64,000 bases of DNA from assembly GCF_000304315.1 (NCBI RefSeq), contig NC_018485.1, positions 94,501 through 158,500 on the forward strand, written 5' to 3'. The translations under genes were made by a program, and so were the position numbers. Within the stretch, counting starts at the first letter, position 1. Every line of letters begins with the position of its first letter. This document shows positions 9,529 to 18,687 of the stretch, piece by piece. Below the pieces are notes generated by a model. It made no database searches and was not told where the DNA came from. It saw only the letters and a program-made list of their open reading frames with translations. Source of the DNA: Methylocystis sp. SC2. GTDB taxonomy: Bacteria > Pseudomonadota > Alphaproteobacteria > Rhizobiales > Beijerinckiaceae.

Positions 9529-10767
9529 ATGGAAGGACATTCCCAATACACGCCCAAGAGCGGCTTCGCTCGCTGGTTGGAGCGCCGTCTGCCGATTTTG
9601 AGCTTCATGCATGATTCCTTCGTCTCCTATCCGACGCCAAAAAACCTGAACTACATGTGGGTGTTTGGCGCGATCTTGAGTTTCATGCTCGTCGCGCAGA
9701 TCGTCACGGGCGTCGTCCTTGCGATGCATTACACCCCGGAGACGACGCTCGCTTTCGATTCCGTCGAAAAAATCATGCGGGATGTGAATTGGGGCACCGT
9801 GCTGCGCTACGCGCACGCCAATGGCGCGTCGATGTTCTTCCTCGCCGTCTATCTCCACATCTTCCGCGGCATGTATTACGGCTCCTACAAGGACCCGCGC
9901 GAGGTCTTATGGATTCTGGGCGTCATCATCTTCATGCTGATGATGGCCACGGGATTCCTGGGCTATGTCCTGCCTTGGGGGCAGATGTCCTTCTGGGCGG
10001 CGACCGTCATCACCAATCTCTTTTCCGCCATTCCGGTCGTTGGAACCGCCATCACGACCTGGCTGCTCGGCGGCTATTCCGTCGACAATCCGACGCTCAA
10101 CCGCTTTTACGCTTTGCACTATCTGCTCCCGTTCATCATCGTCGCCATCGTCGCGCTGCACGTTTGGGCGTTGCATGTGACGGGGCAAAACAATCCGTCC
10201 GGCCTCGAGGTGAAGGACATCAAGAAGGAAACTGTTCCTTTCACGCCCTATGCGACCTTGAAGGATGCGGTTGGCATCGCCGCTTTTCTCGTCGTCTACG
10301 CCTGGCTGACGTTTTTTGTGCCGAATTACCTCGGCCATCCGGACAATTACATCGAAGCCAATCCGCTGGTGACGCCGCCGCATATTGTGCCGGAGTGGTA
10401 CTTCCTGCCGTTCTATGCGATCCTTCGCGCGATCCCGAACAAGCTGCTCGGCGTCACTGCGCTCTTTGCATCGATTTTGATCACCGCGGCGCTGCCGTGG
10501 CTCGACACGTCGAAGGTGAAATCGGCCGTGTATCGGCCGCTGTTTCGCAAGGAGTTCTGGATTTTTGTCGCGGTGTGCGTCGGGCTCGGCTATCTCGGGG
10601 CGCAACCCGCGGAAGGCGTATATCTTTGGTTCGCCCGGGCGCTCTCGGCCTATTATTTCCTCCACTTCTTGGTGATTTTGCCGGTCATCGGCAAAATCGA
10701 GAAGCCGGAGCCAGTGCCTGAATCCATCGACGCTTCGATCATGCGAGGGGAAACCTCCCATGTCTGA
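9529..10767 (+). CDS. petB: Cytochrome b of the bc1 complex
   Basis: A 412-residue cytochrome b with about eight membrane helices, the quinol-oxidising PEWY motif ([20 protein letters not shown]), and haem ligand histidines in the helices around [16 protein letters not shown] and [21 protein letters not shown]. Together with the Rieske protein and cytochrome c1 it forms the proton-motive Q-cycle enzyme in the inner membrane. It begins 53 bases after petA and overlaps petC by eight bases. Confidence 0.97.
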   Translation: MEGHSQYTPKSGFARWLERRLPILSFMHDSFVSYPTPKNLNYMWVFGAILSFMLVAQIVTGVVLAMHYTPETTLAFDSVEKIMRDVNWGTVLRYAHANGASMFFLAVYLHIFRGMYYGSYKDPREVLWILGVIIFMLMMATGFLGYVLPWGQMSFWAATVITNLFSAIPVVGTAITTWLLGGYSVDNPTLNRFYALHYLLPFIIVAIVALHVWALHVTGQNNPSGLEVKDIKKETVPFTPYATLKDAVGIAAFLVVYAWLTFFVPNYLGHPDNYIEANPLVTPPHIVPEWYFLPFYAILRAIPNKLLGVTALFASILITAALPWLDTSKVKSAVYRPLFRKEFWIFVAVCVGLGYLGAQPAEGVYLWFARALSAYYFLHFLVILPVIGKIEKPEPVPESIDASIMRGETSHV

Positions 10768-11728
10768 GACGCTGACACGGTCTCCCAAGCGACAGTCCCC
10801 GATGACGCGTCGGCTGAAGCGCCTCCCGCTCTTTCCTCTCACGATCGCCGCGGCGATGGCGCTGGCTGGCCCCGCCTGGACCCAGCAGGAAGCGCCGCCC
10901 TCCGCGACCGATCAGGTGGCGGCGCCTCAGGCCAAGGAGAAGGAAGCGCGGCACGAGAGCGAGCGCCATGAGCAGAAGCCCAAGCGCTTCGATTGGAGCT
11001 TCGCCGGCGCCTTCGGTCGCTACGACAAGGCGCAGTTGCGCAGAGGCTTCAAGGTCTACAAGGAGGTCTGCTCCTCCTGCCATTCGATCAAAATGCTCGC
11101 CTTCCGCAATCTGTCGCAGCCGGGCGGACCGGAGTTTTCCGAGAAGGAAGTCGAAGCGCTGGCCGCGAGCTACAAGATCAAGGACGGCCCGAATCAGGCG
11201 GGCGAATATTTCGATCGGCCGGGTCGCCCGAGCGATCGCTTCCCCCCGCCTTTCGCCAATGAACAGGCGGCGCGCGCGGCGCTCGCCGGCAATTATCCGC
11301 CGGACATGTCGGTTCTGGCCAAGGCCCGAGGCTATTCGCGCGGCTTTCCGCTCTTCCTGTTCGATGCTTTGCCGGGCTTTTCCTACCAGGAGCACGGCGT
11401 CGACTATATCGTCTCGCTGATGGAGGGCTACGAAGACCCGCCGCCGGACGTGAAAATGCCGGAAGGACAGTTCTACGATCCCTATATGCCGGGCCGTCGC
11501 ATCGGCATGCCGCCGCCGCTTTCCGAGGGCGTGGTCACCTATGAGGACGGCGCGCCGCAGACGATCGATCAATACGCCAAGGACGTCGCGGCCTTCATGA
11601 TGTGGGTCGCCGAGCCGCATCTCGAATCCCGCAAGCGCGTCGGACTCGGCGTCATGGCCTTCCTGCTCGTCTTCGTCGGGCTGCTCTATTTCACCAAGCG
11701 CAAGATCTGGTCGAACGTTCCGCATTAG
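10760..11728 (+). CDS. petC: Cytochrome c1 of the bc1 complex
   Basis: A 322-residue exported cytochrome c1. It has a signal peptide (hydrophobic [16 protein letters not shown]), the haem c site CSSCH, the conserved P-rich stretch [13 protein letters not shown], a methionine-ligand region, and a C-terminal membrane anchor ([18 protein letters not shown]). The mature N terminus carries an unusually charged Lys/Glu/His-rich spacer before the haem domain. It overlaps the petB end, so the two are translationally coupled. Confidence 0.96.
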   Translation: MSETLTRSPKRQSPMTRRLKRLPLFPLTIAAAMALAGPAWTQQEAPPSATDQVAAPQAKEKEARHESERHEQKPKRFDWSFAGAFGRYDKAQLRRGFKVYKEVCSSCHSIKMLAFRNLSQPGGPEFSEKEVEALAASYKIKDGPNQAGEYFDRPGRPSDRFPPPFANEQAARAALAGNYPPDMSVLAKARGYSRGFPLFLFDALPGFSYQEHGVDYIVSLMEGYEDPPPDVKMPEGQFYDPYMPGRRIGMPPPLSEGVVTYEDGAPQTIDQYAKDVAAFMMWVAEPHLESRKRVGLGVMAFLLVFVGLLYFTKRKIWSNVPH

Positions 11729-11761
11729 GCGGGGCGCTCGCCGACGCGCCGCGCGGAGCCG

Positions 11762-12124
11762 TCACTTGATCTTTTTCAACTCGGCGAGCGCGCTCGCCGC
11801 GTGCGTGACGGCGCGCGCCGAGTCGCCAAATCGTGCGCGCATTTCGGCCAAGCGCAGATGCCTGATCGCGCGATGCAGCAGCTTGTTGGCGGCGCGGTCC
11901 CGTTCGATGGCCTTTTCATGCAGCGCCTCGCGCGCATGGCCGAGCGCGCTCATCATATGCGTAACGATCTCCTTGGAGCCGCCCTTCGCGCCGTCGTCTA
12001 TCGCCTCCTGAGTATGCTCGATCGCCGCCTGCACATGGATGCCGATGCCGGCCAGCGCATAAGAGCCGGAAAACGCCAGCGCCGCAGCGCTCAGAATCGC
12101 GAATACGCTCCTTCGACGCGTCAT
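11762..12124 (-). CDS. SmbP-like small metal-binding protein, periplasmic
   Basis: A 120-residue exported protein with a signal peptide (VFAILSAAALAFSGSYALAG) and a mature helical domain with regularly spaced histidines (HVQAAIEHTQEAIDD, HMMSALGHAREALHE, HRAIRHLRLAE, THAASALAELK). This periodic His-containing four-helix pattern matches the small metal-binding protein SmbP, which binds copper and other divalent metals in the periplasm. Start 12124 is preferred over 12130 because GGAG is then six bases away rather than touching the ATG. It converges with petC. Confidence 0.7.
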   Translation of the reverse strand: MTRRRSVFAILSAAALAFSGSYALAGIGIHVQAAIEHTQEAIDDGAKGGSKEIVTHMMSALGHAREALHEKAIERDRAANKLLHRAIRHLRLAEMRARFGDSARAVTHAASALAELKKIK

Positions 12125-12327
12125 TGTCATCTCCTCGTCGCCGCCGGCGGCCTCGGCTTCAGCTTAACCCAGAGTTAGGGCGTCAAGCCCAGTGCTCAAT
12201 CCCCTCCTGGCCCCTCCTGGCCGCCTCCTGGCGTCGGCGGTTTCTTGATTGAAGGCGCCAAATCGGGCACAAGGCGCTAGCGACACGGGGCGTCCGTCGC
12301 CCGCAAGTTTTTCCCGGAAAGGTTGCA

Positions 12328-13626
12328 ATGTCGGAGATTATGCGCGTCGGCATCGCGGGGCTCGGCACCGTCGGCGCGGCGGTGGCGCGCCTGCTCCGCC
12401 GGCAGGCCGAGGCCCTGACCGCCCGCACCGGACGGCGCATCGTGCTGGCCGGCGTTTCGGCTCGCGACGCCGCGAAGGAGCGGCGCGCCGACCTTTCCAA
12501 CGCCGAATTTTTCCACGATCCGGTCAAGCTCGCGGCCTCGCCGTCGATCGACCTGTTCGTCGAATTGATCGGCGGCGCGGAGGGGCCGGCGAGGGCCTGC
12601 GTCGAAACCGCGCTCGCGCATGGCAAGCCGGTCGTCACCGCCAATAAGGCGCTGCTCGCCGCGCATGGCTTGCATCTCGCCGCGCTCGCCGAGGAGAACC
12701 ATGCCGCGCTCGCCTTCGAGGCCTCGGTCGCGGGCGGCATTCCGATCGTCAAGACGCTGCGCGAGGGGCTCGCCGGCAATTCGGTCGAGCGCGTCTATGG
12801 CATTCTCAACGGCACCTGCAATTACATCCTGTCGCGCATGGAGCAGGAGCAGCTCTCCTTCGAGGAATGTCTGAAGGAGGCGCAGAGGCTCGGCTACGCC
12901 GAGGCTGATCCGACCTTCGACATCGGCGGTTTCGACACCGCCCACAAGCTTGCGATCCTCACCTCGCTCGCGTTTGGCGCGCGCATCGCGGCGAACGCCA
13001 TCGACATTGAGGGGATCGAGCGCGTGACGCTCGCCGACATCGACGCCGCCGCCGAACTCGGCTACCGCATCAAGCTGCTCGGCGTCGCGCAGCGCACCGC
13101 TGAGGGGGTCGAGCAGCGCGTGCATCCGACGATGGTCAGCAAGAATTCCGCCATCGCCCAGGTGATGGGCGTCCTGAACGCCGTCACCATCGACGCCGAC
13201 GCGGTGCATGAGCTGACGCTTGTCGGGCCGGGCGCGGGCGGCGACGCGACGGCCTCGGCCGTCGTCGCCGACATCGCCGATATCGCCAAGGGCGTGCGTT
13301 CGGCGCCTTTCGGTCTGCCGACGGGGAAGCTCGCGGAGCTTAAACGCACGCCGATGCAGCGCCACGAAGGCGGTTATTATATCCGCATGTCGGCGCGCGA
13401 TGTCGCAGGCGCCTTCGCCAAGATCGCGACGCGCATGGCCGAGCGCCGCATCTCGCTCGAAAGCATCGTACAGCGCGGCAAGCGCGGCGCGCCGGGCGAC
13501 TGTGTCGACGTCATCCTCATCACCCATGCGACGAGCGAACATCTCGTGCGCGAGGCGCTGGACCTGATCTATCAGGACGGCGTCATCGTTTCGCGCGCGC
13601 AGGTCATCCGCATCGAGCGCGAGTAG
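12328..13626 (+). CDS. hom: Homoserine dehydrogenase
   Basis: A 432-residue enzyme that reduces aspartate semialdehyde to homoserine in threonine, methionine and isoleucine synthesis. It has the Rossmann start VGIAGLGTVGAAVARLL, the catalytic-domain motifs AFEASVAGGIPIVKTLREGL and ILNGTCNYILSRM, the ADPTFDIGGFDTAHKLAIL segment, and a C-terminal ACT domain (about residues 350-430). A GGAAAGG site lies six bases before the ATG. glpX starts six bases after its stop, a common hom-glpX pair in alphaproteobacteria. Confidence 0.97.
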   Translation: MSEIMRVGIAGLGTVGAAVARLLRRQAEALTARTGRRIVLAGVSARDAAKERRADLSNAEFFHDPVKLAASPSIDLFVELIGGAEGPARACVETALAHGKPVVTANKALLAAHGLHLAALAEENHAALAFEASVAGGIPIVKTLREGLAGNSVERVYGILNGTCNYILSRMEQEQLSFEECLKEAQRLGYAEADPTFDIGGFDTAHKLAILTSLAFGARIAANAIDIEGIERVTLADIDAAAELGYRIKLLGVAQRTAEGVEQRVHPTMVSKNSAIAQVMGVLNAVTIDADAVHELTLVGPGAGGDATASAVVADIADIAKGVRSAPFGLPTGKLAELKRTPMQRHEGGYYIRMSARDVAGAFAKIATRMAERRISLESIVQRGKRGAPGDCVDVILITHATSEHLVREALDLIYQDGVIVSRAQVIRIERE

Positions 13627-13632
13627 CGAGAC

Positions 13633-14622
13633 ATGACGCGGCAGCCTGAAACCGATGCGTCGAAGATCGACCGCTATCTGACGTTGGAGCTGGCGCGCGC
13701 GTCGGAGCGCGCCGCGGTGGCGGCCGCCAGGTTCCGGGGACGCGGCGACGAAATGGCCGCCGACCTCGCCGCGGCCGAGGCGATGCGCGAGGAGTTGTCG
13801 CAGCTTCCCGTGCGCGGGCGCATCGTGATCGGCGAGGGCGATGAAGACGCCGCGCCGATGCTCTACATCGGCGAAGAAATCGGCGCGGGCGTCGGTCCCC
13901 GCGTCGACCTCGGCGTCGCCGCGCTGGAAGGATCGACGCTCTGCGCCAAGGACATGCCGGGTTCGATCGCCGTCGTCGCCATGGCGCCGGCCGGTTCGCT
14001 CCTGCATGCGCCCGACGTCTACATGGACAAGATCGCCATCGGTCCGGGATATCCCGAAGGCACGATCGATCTCGATCGCGATCCCGGCGACAACATCAGA
14101 GCGCTCGCGATCGCCAAGGGCGTGCGCGCGAGCGAAATCACGGTGAGCATTCTCGACCGGCCGCGCCACGCCGAAATCATCCGCGCTTGCCGCAACGCGG
14201 GCGCCTGCGTGCGCCTGATCGCCGGCGGCGACGTCGCGGCGATCATTCTCACCACCCATCCCTGGGAAACCGGCGTCGACATGTATCTTGGCCGCGGCGG
14301 CGCCTCGGAGGGCGTGCTCGCCGCCTGCGTGCTGCGTTGCGCCGGCGGCCAGATGCAGGGGCGGCTGGCGCTCGAGACCCGCGATCAGATCGCCAAGGCC
14401 CAGCGTTTCGGCCCGATCGATCCGCGCCGCAAATATTCGGTCGGCGACATGGCGGCGGGCGACGTCGTCGTCTGCGTGACCGGGGTCACCGCCGGGCCGC
14501 TGGTCGGCGGCGTGTCGCTCGGCAAGACGACGATCGACACCGAGACGATCGTCTATCGCTCGGCCACCGGCACCATCCGCCGCATCCACGCGACGCATCG
14601 GGCGGTGGGGAAGTTCGATTGA
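13633..14622 (+). CDS. glpX: Class II fructose-1,6-bisphosphatase (GlpX)
   Basis: A 329-residue GlpX-type phosphatase acting in gluconeogenesis or in the Calvin/ribulose phosphate cycles. Motifs: RIVIGEGDEDAAPMLYIGEE, DPLEG-like PRVDLGVAALEGSTLCAK, IAGGDVAAIILTTHP and GRGGASEGVLAACVLRC. Some C1-utilising alphaproteobacteria use such enzymes as fructose/sedoheptulose bisphosphatases, but nothing here shows the second activity. It is downstream of hom in the same operon. Confidence 0.95.
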   Translation: MTRQPETDASKIDRYLTLELARASERAAVAAARFRGRGDEMAADLAAAEAMREELSQLPVRGRIVIGEGDEDAAPMLYIGEEIGAGVGPRVDLGVAALEGSTLCAKDMPGSIAVVAMAPAGSLLHAPDVYMDKIAIGPGYPEGTIDLDRDPGDNIRALAIAKGVRASEITVSILDRPRHAEIIRACRNAGACVRLIAGGDVAAIILTTHPWETGVDMYLGRGGASEGVLAACVLRCAGGQMQGRLALETRDQIAKAQRFGPIDPRRKYSVGDMAAGDVVVCVTGVTAGPLVGGVSLGKTTIDTETIVYRSATGTIRRIHATHRAVGKFD

Positions 14623-14629
14623 CGCGAGA

Positions 14630-14776
14630 TCAATACGTGCGGCCGGTCTCGAGCTGCGTCTTGGCGTCGAGCTTGCGCCTCGGCGGCGGCGGATAATCCG
14701 GCGGCGGGGGCTGTGTCGCGCAGGCGGCGAGCGACAGCCCGATAAGCGAAGCAAGGATCAGATGAAGGCGTCGCAT
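14630..14776 (-). CDS. Small lipoprotein
   Basis: A 48-residue protein with a lipoprotein signal peptide: basic start MRRLHL, hydrophobic ILASLIGLS and lipobox LAAC, then a proline-rich tail ending in LETGRTY. The mature peptide is only 30 residues. It resembles the many tiny proline-rich alphaproteobacterial lipoproteins of unknown role. An alternative in-frame ATG lies 15 bases upstream at 14791. It converges with glpX. Confidence 0.65.
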   Translation of the reverse strand: MRRLHLILASLIGLSLAACATQPPPPDYPPPPRRKLDAKTQLETGRTY

Positions 14777-14886
14777 AAGTTTCGTCCGCATTTTTCAAGG
14801 TGGAGCGCATCCTCGCGCCTGTTGGGTAAGAGCGTGGCTTTGGCGACGGGATTATGTCCGTCGCGCGCAGGCGGGACCCGGCGCCG

Positions 14887-16176
14887 ATGACTCCCGCCGC
14901 CCATGTCTCCGCTGCGATCGAGGTGCTGGACGATGTTGCAAAGCGCCGCCGACCCGCCGCCGAGGCCTTAAAGGACTGGGGCATCGCGCATCGTTTCGCC
15001 GGCTCCAAGGATCGCGCCGCGATCGCCAGCCTCGTCTTCGACGCGCTGAGAAAACGCGCCTCGGCGGCCTATGTGATGGGGGCGGACGATCCGCGCGCGA
15101 TCATGCTCGGCGCGCTGCGCGAAGCGCGCGGCCTCGACGCGGAGGCCATTGCGGCGCTCTGCTCCGGCGAGCGCCACGCGCCGGCCCCGCTTTCCGGCGA
15201 AGAGCGCGAACGGTTGGAGTCGGCCGCGCTCGACGCCGCGCCGGATCATGTGCGCGGCGACTATCCGGAATGGCTGGCGTCGCATTTTGAGGCGGCGTTC
15301 GGCGAAGGGGCCGCCGAAGAAGGCGCGGCGCTCGCCGCCCGCGCGCCTGTCGATCTGCGCGTCAATATTCTGAAATGCTCGCGCGAGCAGGCGCTCGAAA
15401 AGCTCGCGCATCTGTCGCCTGCGCCGACGCCGCTGTCGCCGCTCGGCCTGCGCATCGAGGCCGGGCAGGGGCGGGGTCCGGCGCTGACCGCCGAGACCGC
15501 CTATGTGAAGGGGCTCGTCGAGCCGCAGGACGAGGCCTCGCAGCTTGTGGCGCTGCTCTGCGCCGCTGCGCCGGGCGAGCAGGTTCTCGATCTCTGCGCC
15601 GGCGGCGGCGGCAAGGCCTTGGCGCTCGCGGGACAGATGCATAACCGCGGGCAGGTCTACGCCTATGATTCGGATGGGCGGCGCCTCATGCCGATCCATG
15701 AGCGGCTGGAGCGCGCCGGCGCCCGCAACATTCAAGTGCGCGCGCCGCGCGGCAAGGCCGATGTGCTGGCCGATCTCGACGCGCGCTGCGACCTCGTGCT
15801 GATCGACGCGCCCTGCACCGGGACCGGCGCCTGGCGGCGCCATCCCGACGCCAAATGGCGGCTTGCGCCGGGCGCGCTGGACCGAAGATTGAAGGAGCAG
15901 CGCGAACTCCTGGCGCTGGCCGTCCGCTTCGTGAAGCCCGGCGGTCGGCTCGTTTACGTCACCTGTTCGGCGCTGCGCGAGGAAAATGAGGACCAGATCG
16001 CGGCCTTTCTCGCCGCCAATCCGGATTTCGCGGCGCGCTCGGCCGCGGAGACAGTGGAAAAGGCCGGCCTGCCCGACCTCGCCCGCTTCGCCTCGCCCCA
16101 TGGTCCCGGCATACGCCTGTCGCCGGCGACGAGCGGCACCGACGGGTTTTATGTGTGCGTCATGAGGCGAAAGTGA
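14887..16176 (+). CDS. RsmB/NOP-family RNA (cytosine-5) methyltransferase
   Basis: A 429-residue methyltransferase. An N-terminal NusB-like helical domain (AAIEVLDDVAKRRRPAAEAL) is followed by the SAM-binding Rossmann domain (VLDLCAGGGGKALALAGQM, then AYDSDGRRL) and the two catalytic cysteines of the m5C family in DAPCTGTG and VTCSALREEN. The substrate is probably 16S rRNA C967 or an equivalent site. An upstream in-frame ATG at 14854 adds 11 residues without homology. It lies 78 bases after the lipoprotein start on the other strand. Confidence 0.92.
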   Translation: MTPAAHVSAAIEVLDDVAKRRRPAAEALKDWGIAHRFAGSKDRAAIASLVFDALRKRASAAYVMGADDPRAIMLGALREARGLDAEAIAALCSGERHAPAPLSGEERERLESAALDAAPDHVRGDYPEWLASHFEAAFGEGAAEEGAALAARAPVDLRVNILKCSREQALEKLAHLSPAPTPLSPLGLRIEAGQGRGPALTAETAYVKGLVEPQDEASQLVALLCAAAPGEQVLDLCAGGGGKALALAGQMHNRGQVYAYDSDGRRLMPIHERLERAGARNIQVRAPRGKADVLADLDARCDLVLIDAPCTGTGAWRRHPDAKWRLAPGALDRRLKEQRELLALAVRFVKPGGRLVYVTCSALREENEDQIAAFLAANPDFAARSAAETVEKAGLPDLARFASPHGPGIRLSPATSGTDGFYVCVMRRK

Positions 16177-16210
16177 ATTCGTCTGAGCTTGCGCAAATGT
16201 CGAGCGTTGG

Positions 16211-16251
16211 CGTCCCTCTCCCGCGAAGCGGGGGAGGGACAGGGAGGGGGC
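16211..16251. repeat. CCCTCTCCCGC-type palindromic repeat before the DUF559 gene
   Basis: Core palindrome plus the tail GGGAGGGACAGGGAGGGGG. The tail supplies the ribosome-binding purines for the GTG start at 16252. Same family as 463-590. Confidence 0.75.
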
Positions 16252-16692
16252 GTGACAGACGCGAAGCTTCCGAAAGGTGATTTCGCGCGCAATCTTCGCC
16301 GCGACATGTCGGATGCCGAGCGAAAACTATGGTCGGCGCTGCGCGGCCACCGGTTTCATGGGCTGCAATTCCGCCGCCAAGCGCCTTGCGGCCCCTATAT
16401 CGCGGATTTTCTCTGTCACGCCGCCCAACTTGTCATCGAGGTCGATGGGGCGACGCATTCCACCGATGCTGAGCTTGCGCGCGACAGCCGGCGCGACACC
16501 TGGTTCGAGGCTAACGGCTTTTCAGTCTTGCGCGTAACCAATGCAGCGGTTTACGCAGAATTTGACGGCGTGCTGGAAATGATACGATTACGCGTCGAGG
16601 AAAGATTGCCCCCACCCCAACCCTCCCCCGCTTTGCGGGAGAGGGAGTCCGATTCGGGTCCCGACAACAAACCGCGCACTCTGCGTCGTTAG
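16252..16692 (+). CDS. DUF559 endonuclease-like protein
   Basis: A 146-residue protein with the DUF559 domain, a Vsr/very-short-patch-repair-like PD-(D/E)XK fold: LRRDMSDAERKLWSALRGHR, FRRQAPCGPYIADFLCH, LVIEVDGATH, then GFSVLRVTNAAVY. Such proteins are thought to be nucleases but are functionally uncharacterised. The GTG at 16252 follows the G-rich tail of a palindromic repeat and begins the domain; the longer upstream frame only translates the repeat. The C-terminal 25 codons run into another copy of the repeat, so both ends of the gene are built from the element. Confidence 0.8.
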   Translation: MTDAKLPKGDFARNLRRDMSDAERKLWSALRGHRFHGLQFRRQAPCGPYIADFLCHAAQLVIEVDGATHSTDAELARDSRRDTWFEANGFSVLRVTNAAVYAEFDGVLEMIRLRVEERLPPPQPSPALRERESDSGPDNKPRTLRR

Positions 16693-16747
16693 GGTCCCTC
16701 TCCCATCCGAAGTCGGTTGTTGAAGCGGGGAGGGACAGGGAGGGGGC
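16611..16747. repeat. Palindromic repeats after the DUF559 gene
   Basis: One inverted copy (16611-16653) lies inside the DUF559 3' end and one direct copy (16692-16747) just before guaA. The last copy has about 17 foreign bases inside its palindrome but keeps the same GGGAGGGACAGGGAGGGGG tail as the copy at 16211. Confidence 0.72.
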
Positions 16748-16765
16748 CTATAAAAAAGAGAACCC

Positions 16766-18370
16766 ATGACCACCGCGCCCGACGCTTTCCATCACGACAT
16801 CGCCGACCGCCATGACAAGGCGCTGATCGTCGATTTCGGCTCGCAGGTGACGCAGCTCATCGCCCGGCGCGTGCGCGAGGCGGGCGTCTATTGCGAGATC
16901 GCGCCGTTCCAGACCGCCGAGCGCGCCTTCGCCGAGATCCGGCCCAAGGCGGTGATCCTCTCCGGCGGGCCGTGCTCGGTGACGGAGGAGGGGTCTCCCC
17001 GCGCGCCGCAGAGCATCTTCGATTCTGGCGTACCCGTGCTCGGCATCTGCTACGGCGAGCAGACCATGGCGGCGCAGCTCGGCGGCAAGGTCGAAGCCGG
17101 CCATCATCGCGAATTCGGCCGCGCCGAGGTGACGGCGCTGGAAAGAAGCGCGCTGCTCGACGGCGTCTGGGAGAAGGGCGGCAGCTTTCCGGTCTGGATG
17201 AGCCATGGCGATCGGGTGACGAAACTGCCGCAAGGCTTTCGCGTCATCGCCGCGTCCGAAAACGCGCCTTTCGCCGCGATCGCGGATGAACAGCGGCGCT
17301 ATTACGGGGTGCAGTTCCATCTTGAAGTCGCGCATACGCCCGACGGCGCCAGGCTGCTGTCGAACTTCGTGCACAAGGTCGCGGGGCTGAAGTCCGACTG
17401 GACAATGGCGGCGTTTCGCGGCGAAGCGATCGCGGCGATCCGGCGACAGGTCGGCGACGGGCGCGTGCTCTGTGGTCTTTCCGGCGGCGTCGACAGCGCG
17501 GTCGCGGCGATGCTCATCCACGAAGCGATCGGCGACGCGCTGACCTGCGTCTTCGTCGATCACGGCCTGCTGCGGCAGGGCGAGGCGGAAGAAGTCGTGC
17601 GGCTCTTTCGCGATCATTACAACATTCCGCTGCATCACGTCGAAGCGGCGGACCTGTTCCTCGGCGCGCTGGAAGGCGTCGACGATCCGGAGGTAAAGCG
17701 CAAGACGATCGGTCGACTGTTCATCGAAACCTTCGAGGCCGAGGCGAAGAAGATCGCGCAGGACGGGCGCGGCGCGCCGCAGTTTCTCGCGCAAGGCACG
17801 CTCTATCCCGATGTCATCGAGAGCGTGTCGTTCACCGGCGGTCCGTCGGTGACGATCAAATCGCATCACAATGTCGGCGGCCTGCCTGAGCGCATGAACA
17901 TGCGCCTCGTCGAGCCGCTGCGCGAACTCTTCAAGGACGAGGTGCGCGCGCTCGGGCGCGAACTCGGACTGCCCGAAGCCTTTGTGGGACGCCATCCTTT
18001 TCCGGGGCCGGGACTCGCGATCCGCTGCCCGGGCGTCGTCACGCGCGAAAAGCTGGCGATTTTGCGCAAGGCCGACGCCGTCTATCTCGACGAAATCCGC
18101 AAGGCGGGGTTGTACGACGAGATCTGGCAGGCCTTCGCCGCGCTGCTGCCGGTACGCTCGGTCGGCGTGATGGGCGACGGCCGCACCTATGATTACGTCG
18201 TCGCGCTGCGCGCCGTGACGTCGAGCGACGGCATGACGGCGGATTTCTATCCCTTCGACATGAGTTTTCTGGGCCGCGCCGCGACGCGCATCATCAATGA
18301 AGTGAAGGGCGTCAACCGCGTGGTGTACGACGTGACGTCAAAGCCGCCGGGGACAATCGAGTGGGAATGA
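16766..18370 (+). CDS. guaA: GMP synthase (glutamine-hydrolysing)
   Basis: A 534-residue GuaA that aminates XMP to GMP. The N-terminal class I glutaminase domain has [17 protein letters not shown] and the nucleophile Cys95 in GICYGEQ. The ATP-pyrophosphatase P-loop is [12 protein letters not shown], and the C-terminal dimerisation domain ends PPGTIEWE, as usual. The 3' end of guaA is a recognised integration site for genomic islands, and an integrase gene starts 317 bases downstream, so this copy marks the ICE junction. The reading frame at the 3' end is intact. Confidence 0.97.
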   Translation: MTTAPDAFHHDIADRHDKALIVDFGSQVTQLIARRVREAGVYCEIAPFQTAERAFAEIRPKAVILSGGPCSVTEEGSPRAPQSIFDSGVPVLGICYGEQTMAAQLGGKVEAGHHREFGRAEVTALERSALLDGVWEKGGSFPVWMSHGDRVTKLPQGFRVIAASENAPFAAIADEQRRYYGVQFHLEVAHTPDGARLLSNFVHKVAGLKSDWTMAAFRGEAIAAIRRQVGDGRVLCGLSGGVDSAVAAMLIHEAIGDALTCVFVDHGLLRQGEAEEVVRLFRDHYNIPLHHVEAADLFLGALEGVDDPEVKRKTIGRLFIETFEAEAKKIAQDGRGAPQFLAQGTLYPDVIESVSFTGGPSVTIKSHHNVGGLPERMNMRLVEPLRELFKDEVRALGRELGLPEAFVGRHPFPGPGLAIRCPGVVTREKLAILRKADAVYLDEIRKAGLYDEIWQAFAALLPVRSVGVMGDGRTYDYVVALRAVTSSDGMTADFYPFDMSFLGRAATRIINEVKGVNRVVYDVTSKPPGTIEWE

Positions 18371-18485
18371 TTTTTGCCCCTCCGGCGGTATCCGAAACTA
18401 CGCCACAATACGACCTAACTGACTGAAAGCTATATATAAACCTATCGAAGTCTTTCGCGGACTATCGCAGGACACGCGTCCGGTC

Positions 18486-18643
18486 TGACGGTATTTCTGA
18501 CGGTATGCGCCCGCTTGATCCGTTGACCTTTCGAAGATACCGTCATGGTTAAGAGGGCCTTTGACGGTATTTTTTATGAGACAACACATTGAAATAACGT
18601 AGTAAATTACCGTTCAGGCGAGGCGTTTTTGGCCTGACGGTAT
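18486..18643. repeat. TGACGGTAT repeats, probable integrase arm-type sites
   Basis: TGACGGTAT occurs at 18486-18494, 18498-18506, 18562-18570 and 18635-18643, again at 18753-18761 inside the integrase gene, and inverted at 18537-18545. A looser inverted copy is near 18606. The 317-base gap between guaA and the integrase holds no gene. Clustered 9-mers next to a tyrosine integrase are typical of the arm sites that position the recombinase on the element end. Confidence 0.7.
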
Positions 18644-18687
18644 TTTAGAGGCTCTCCCCCGTTTTTGATCCGATCCCGGAGGGAGTA

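Noticed and set aside
12277..14754. An 825-codon minus-strand open frame
   Set aside because: It is antisense to hom and glpX, both of which have clear family motifs.
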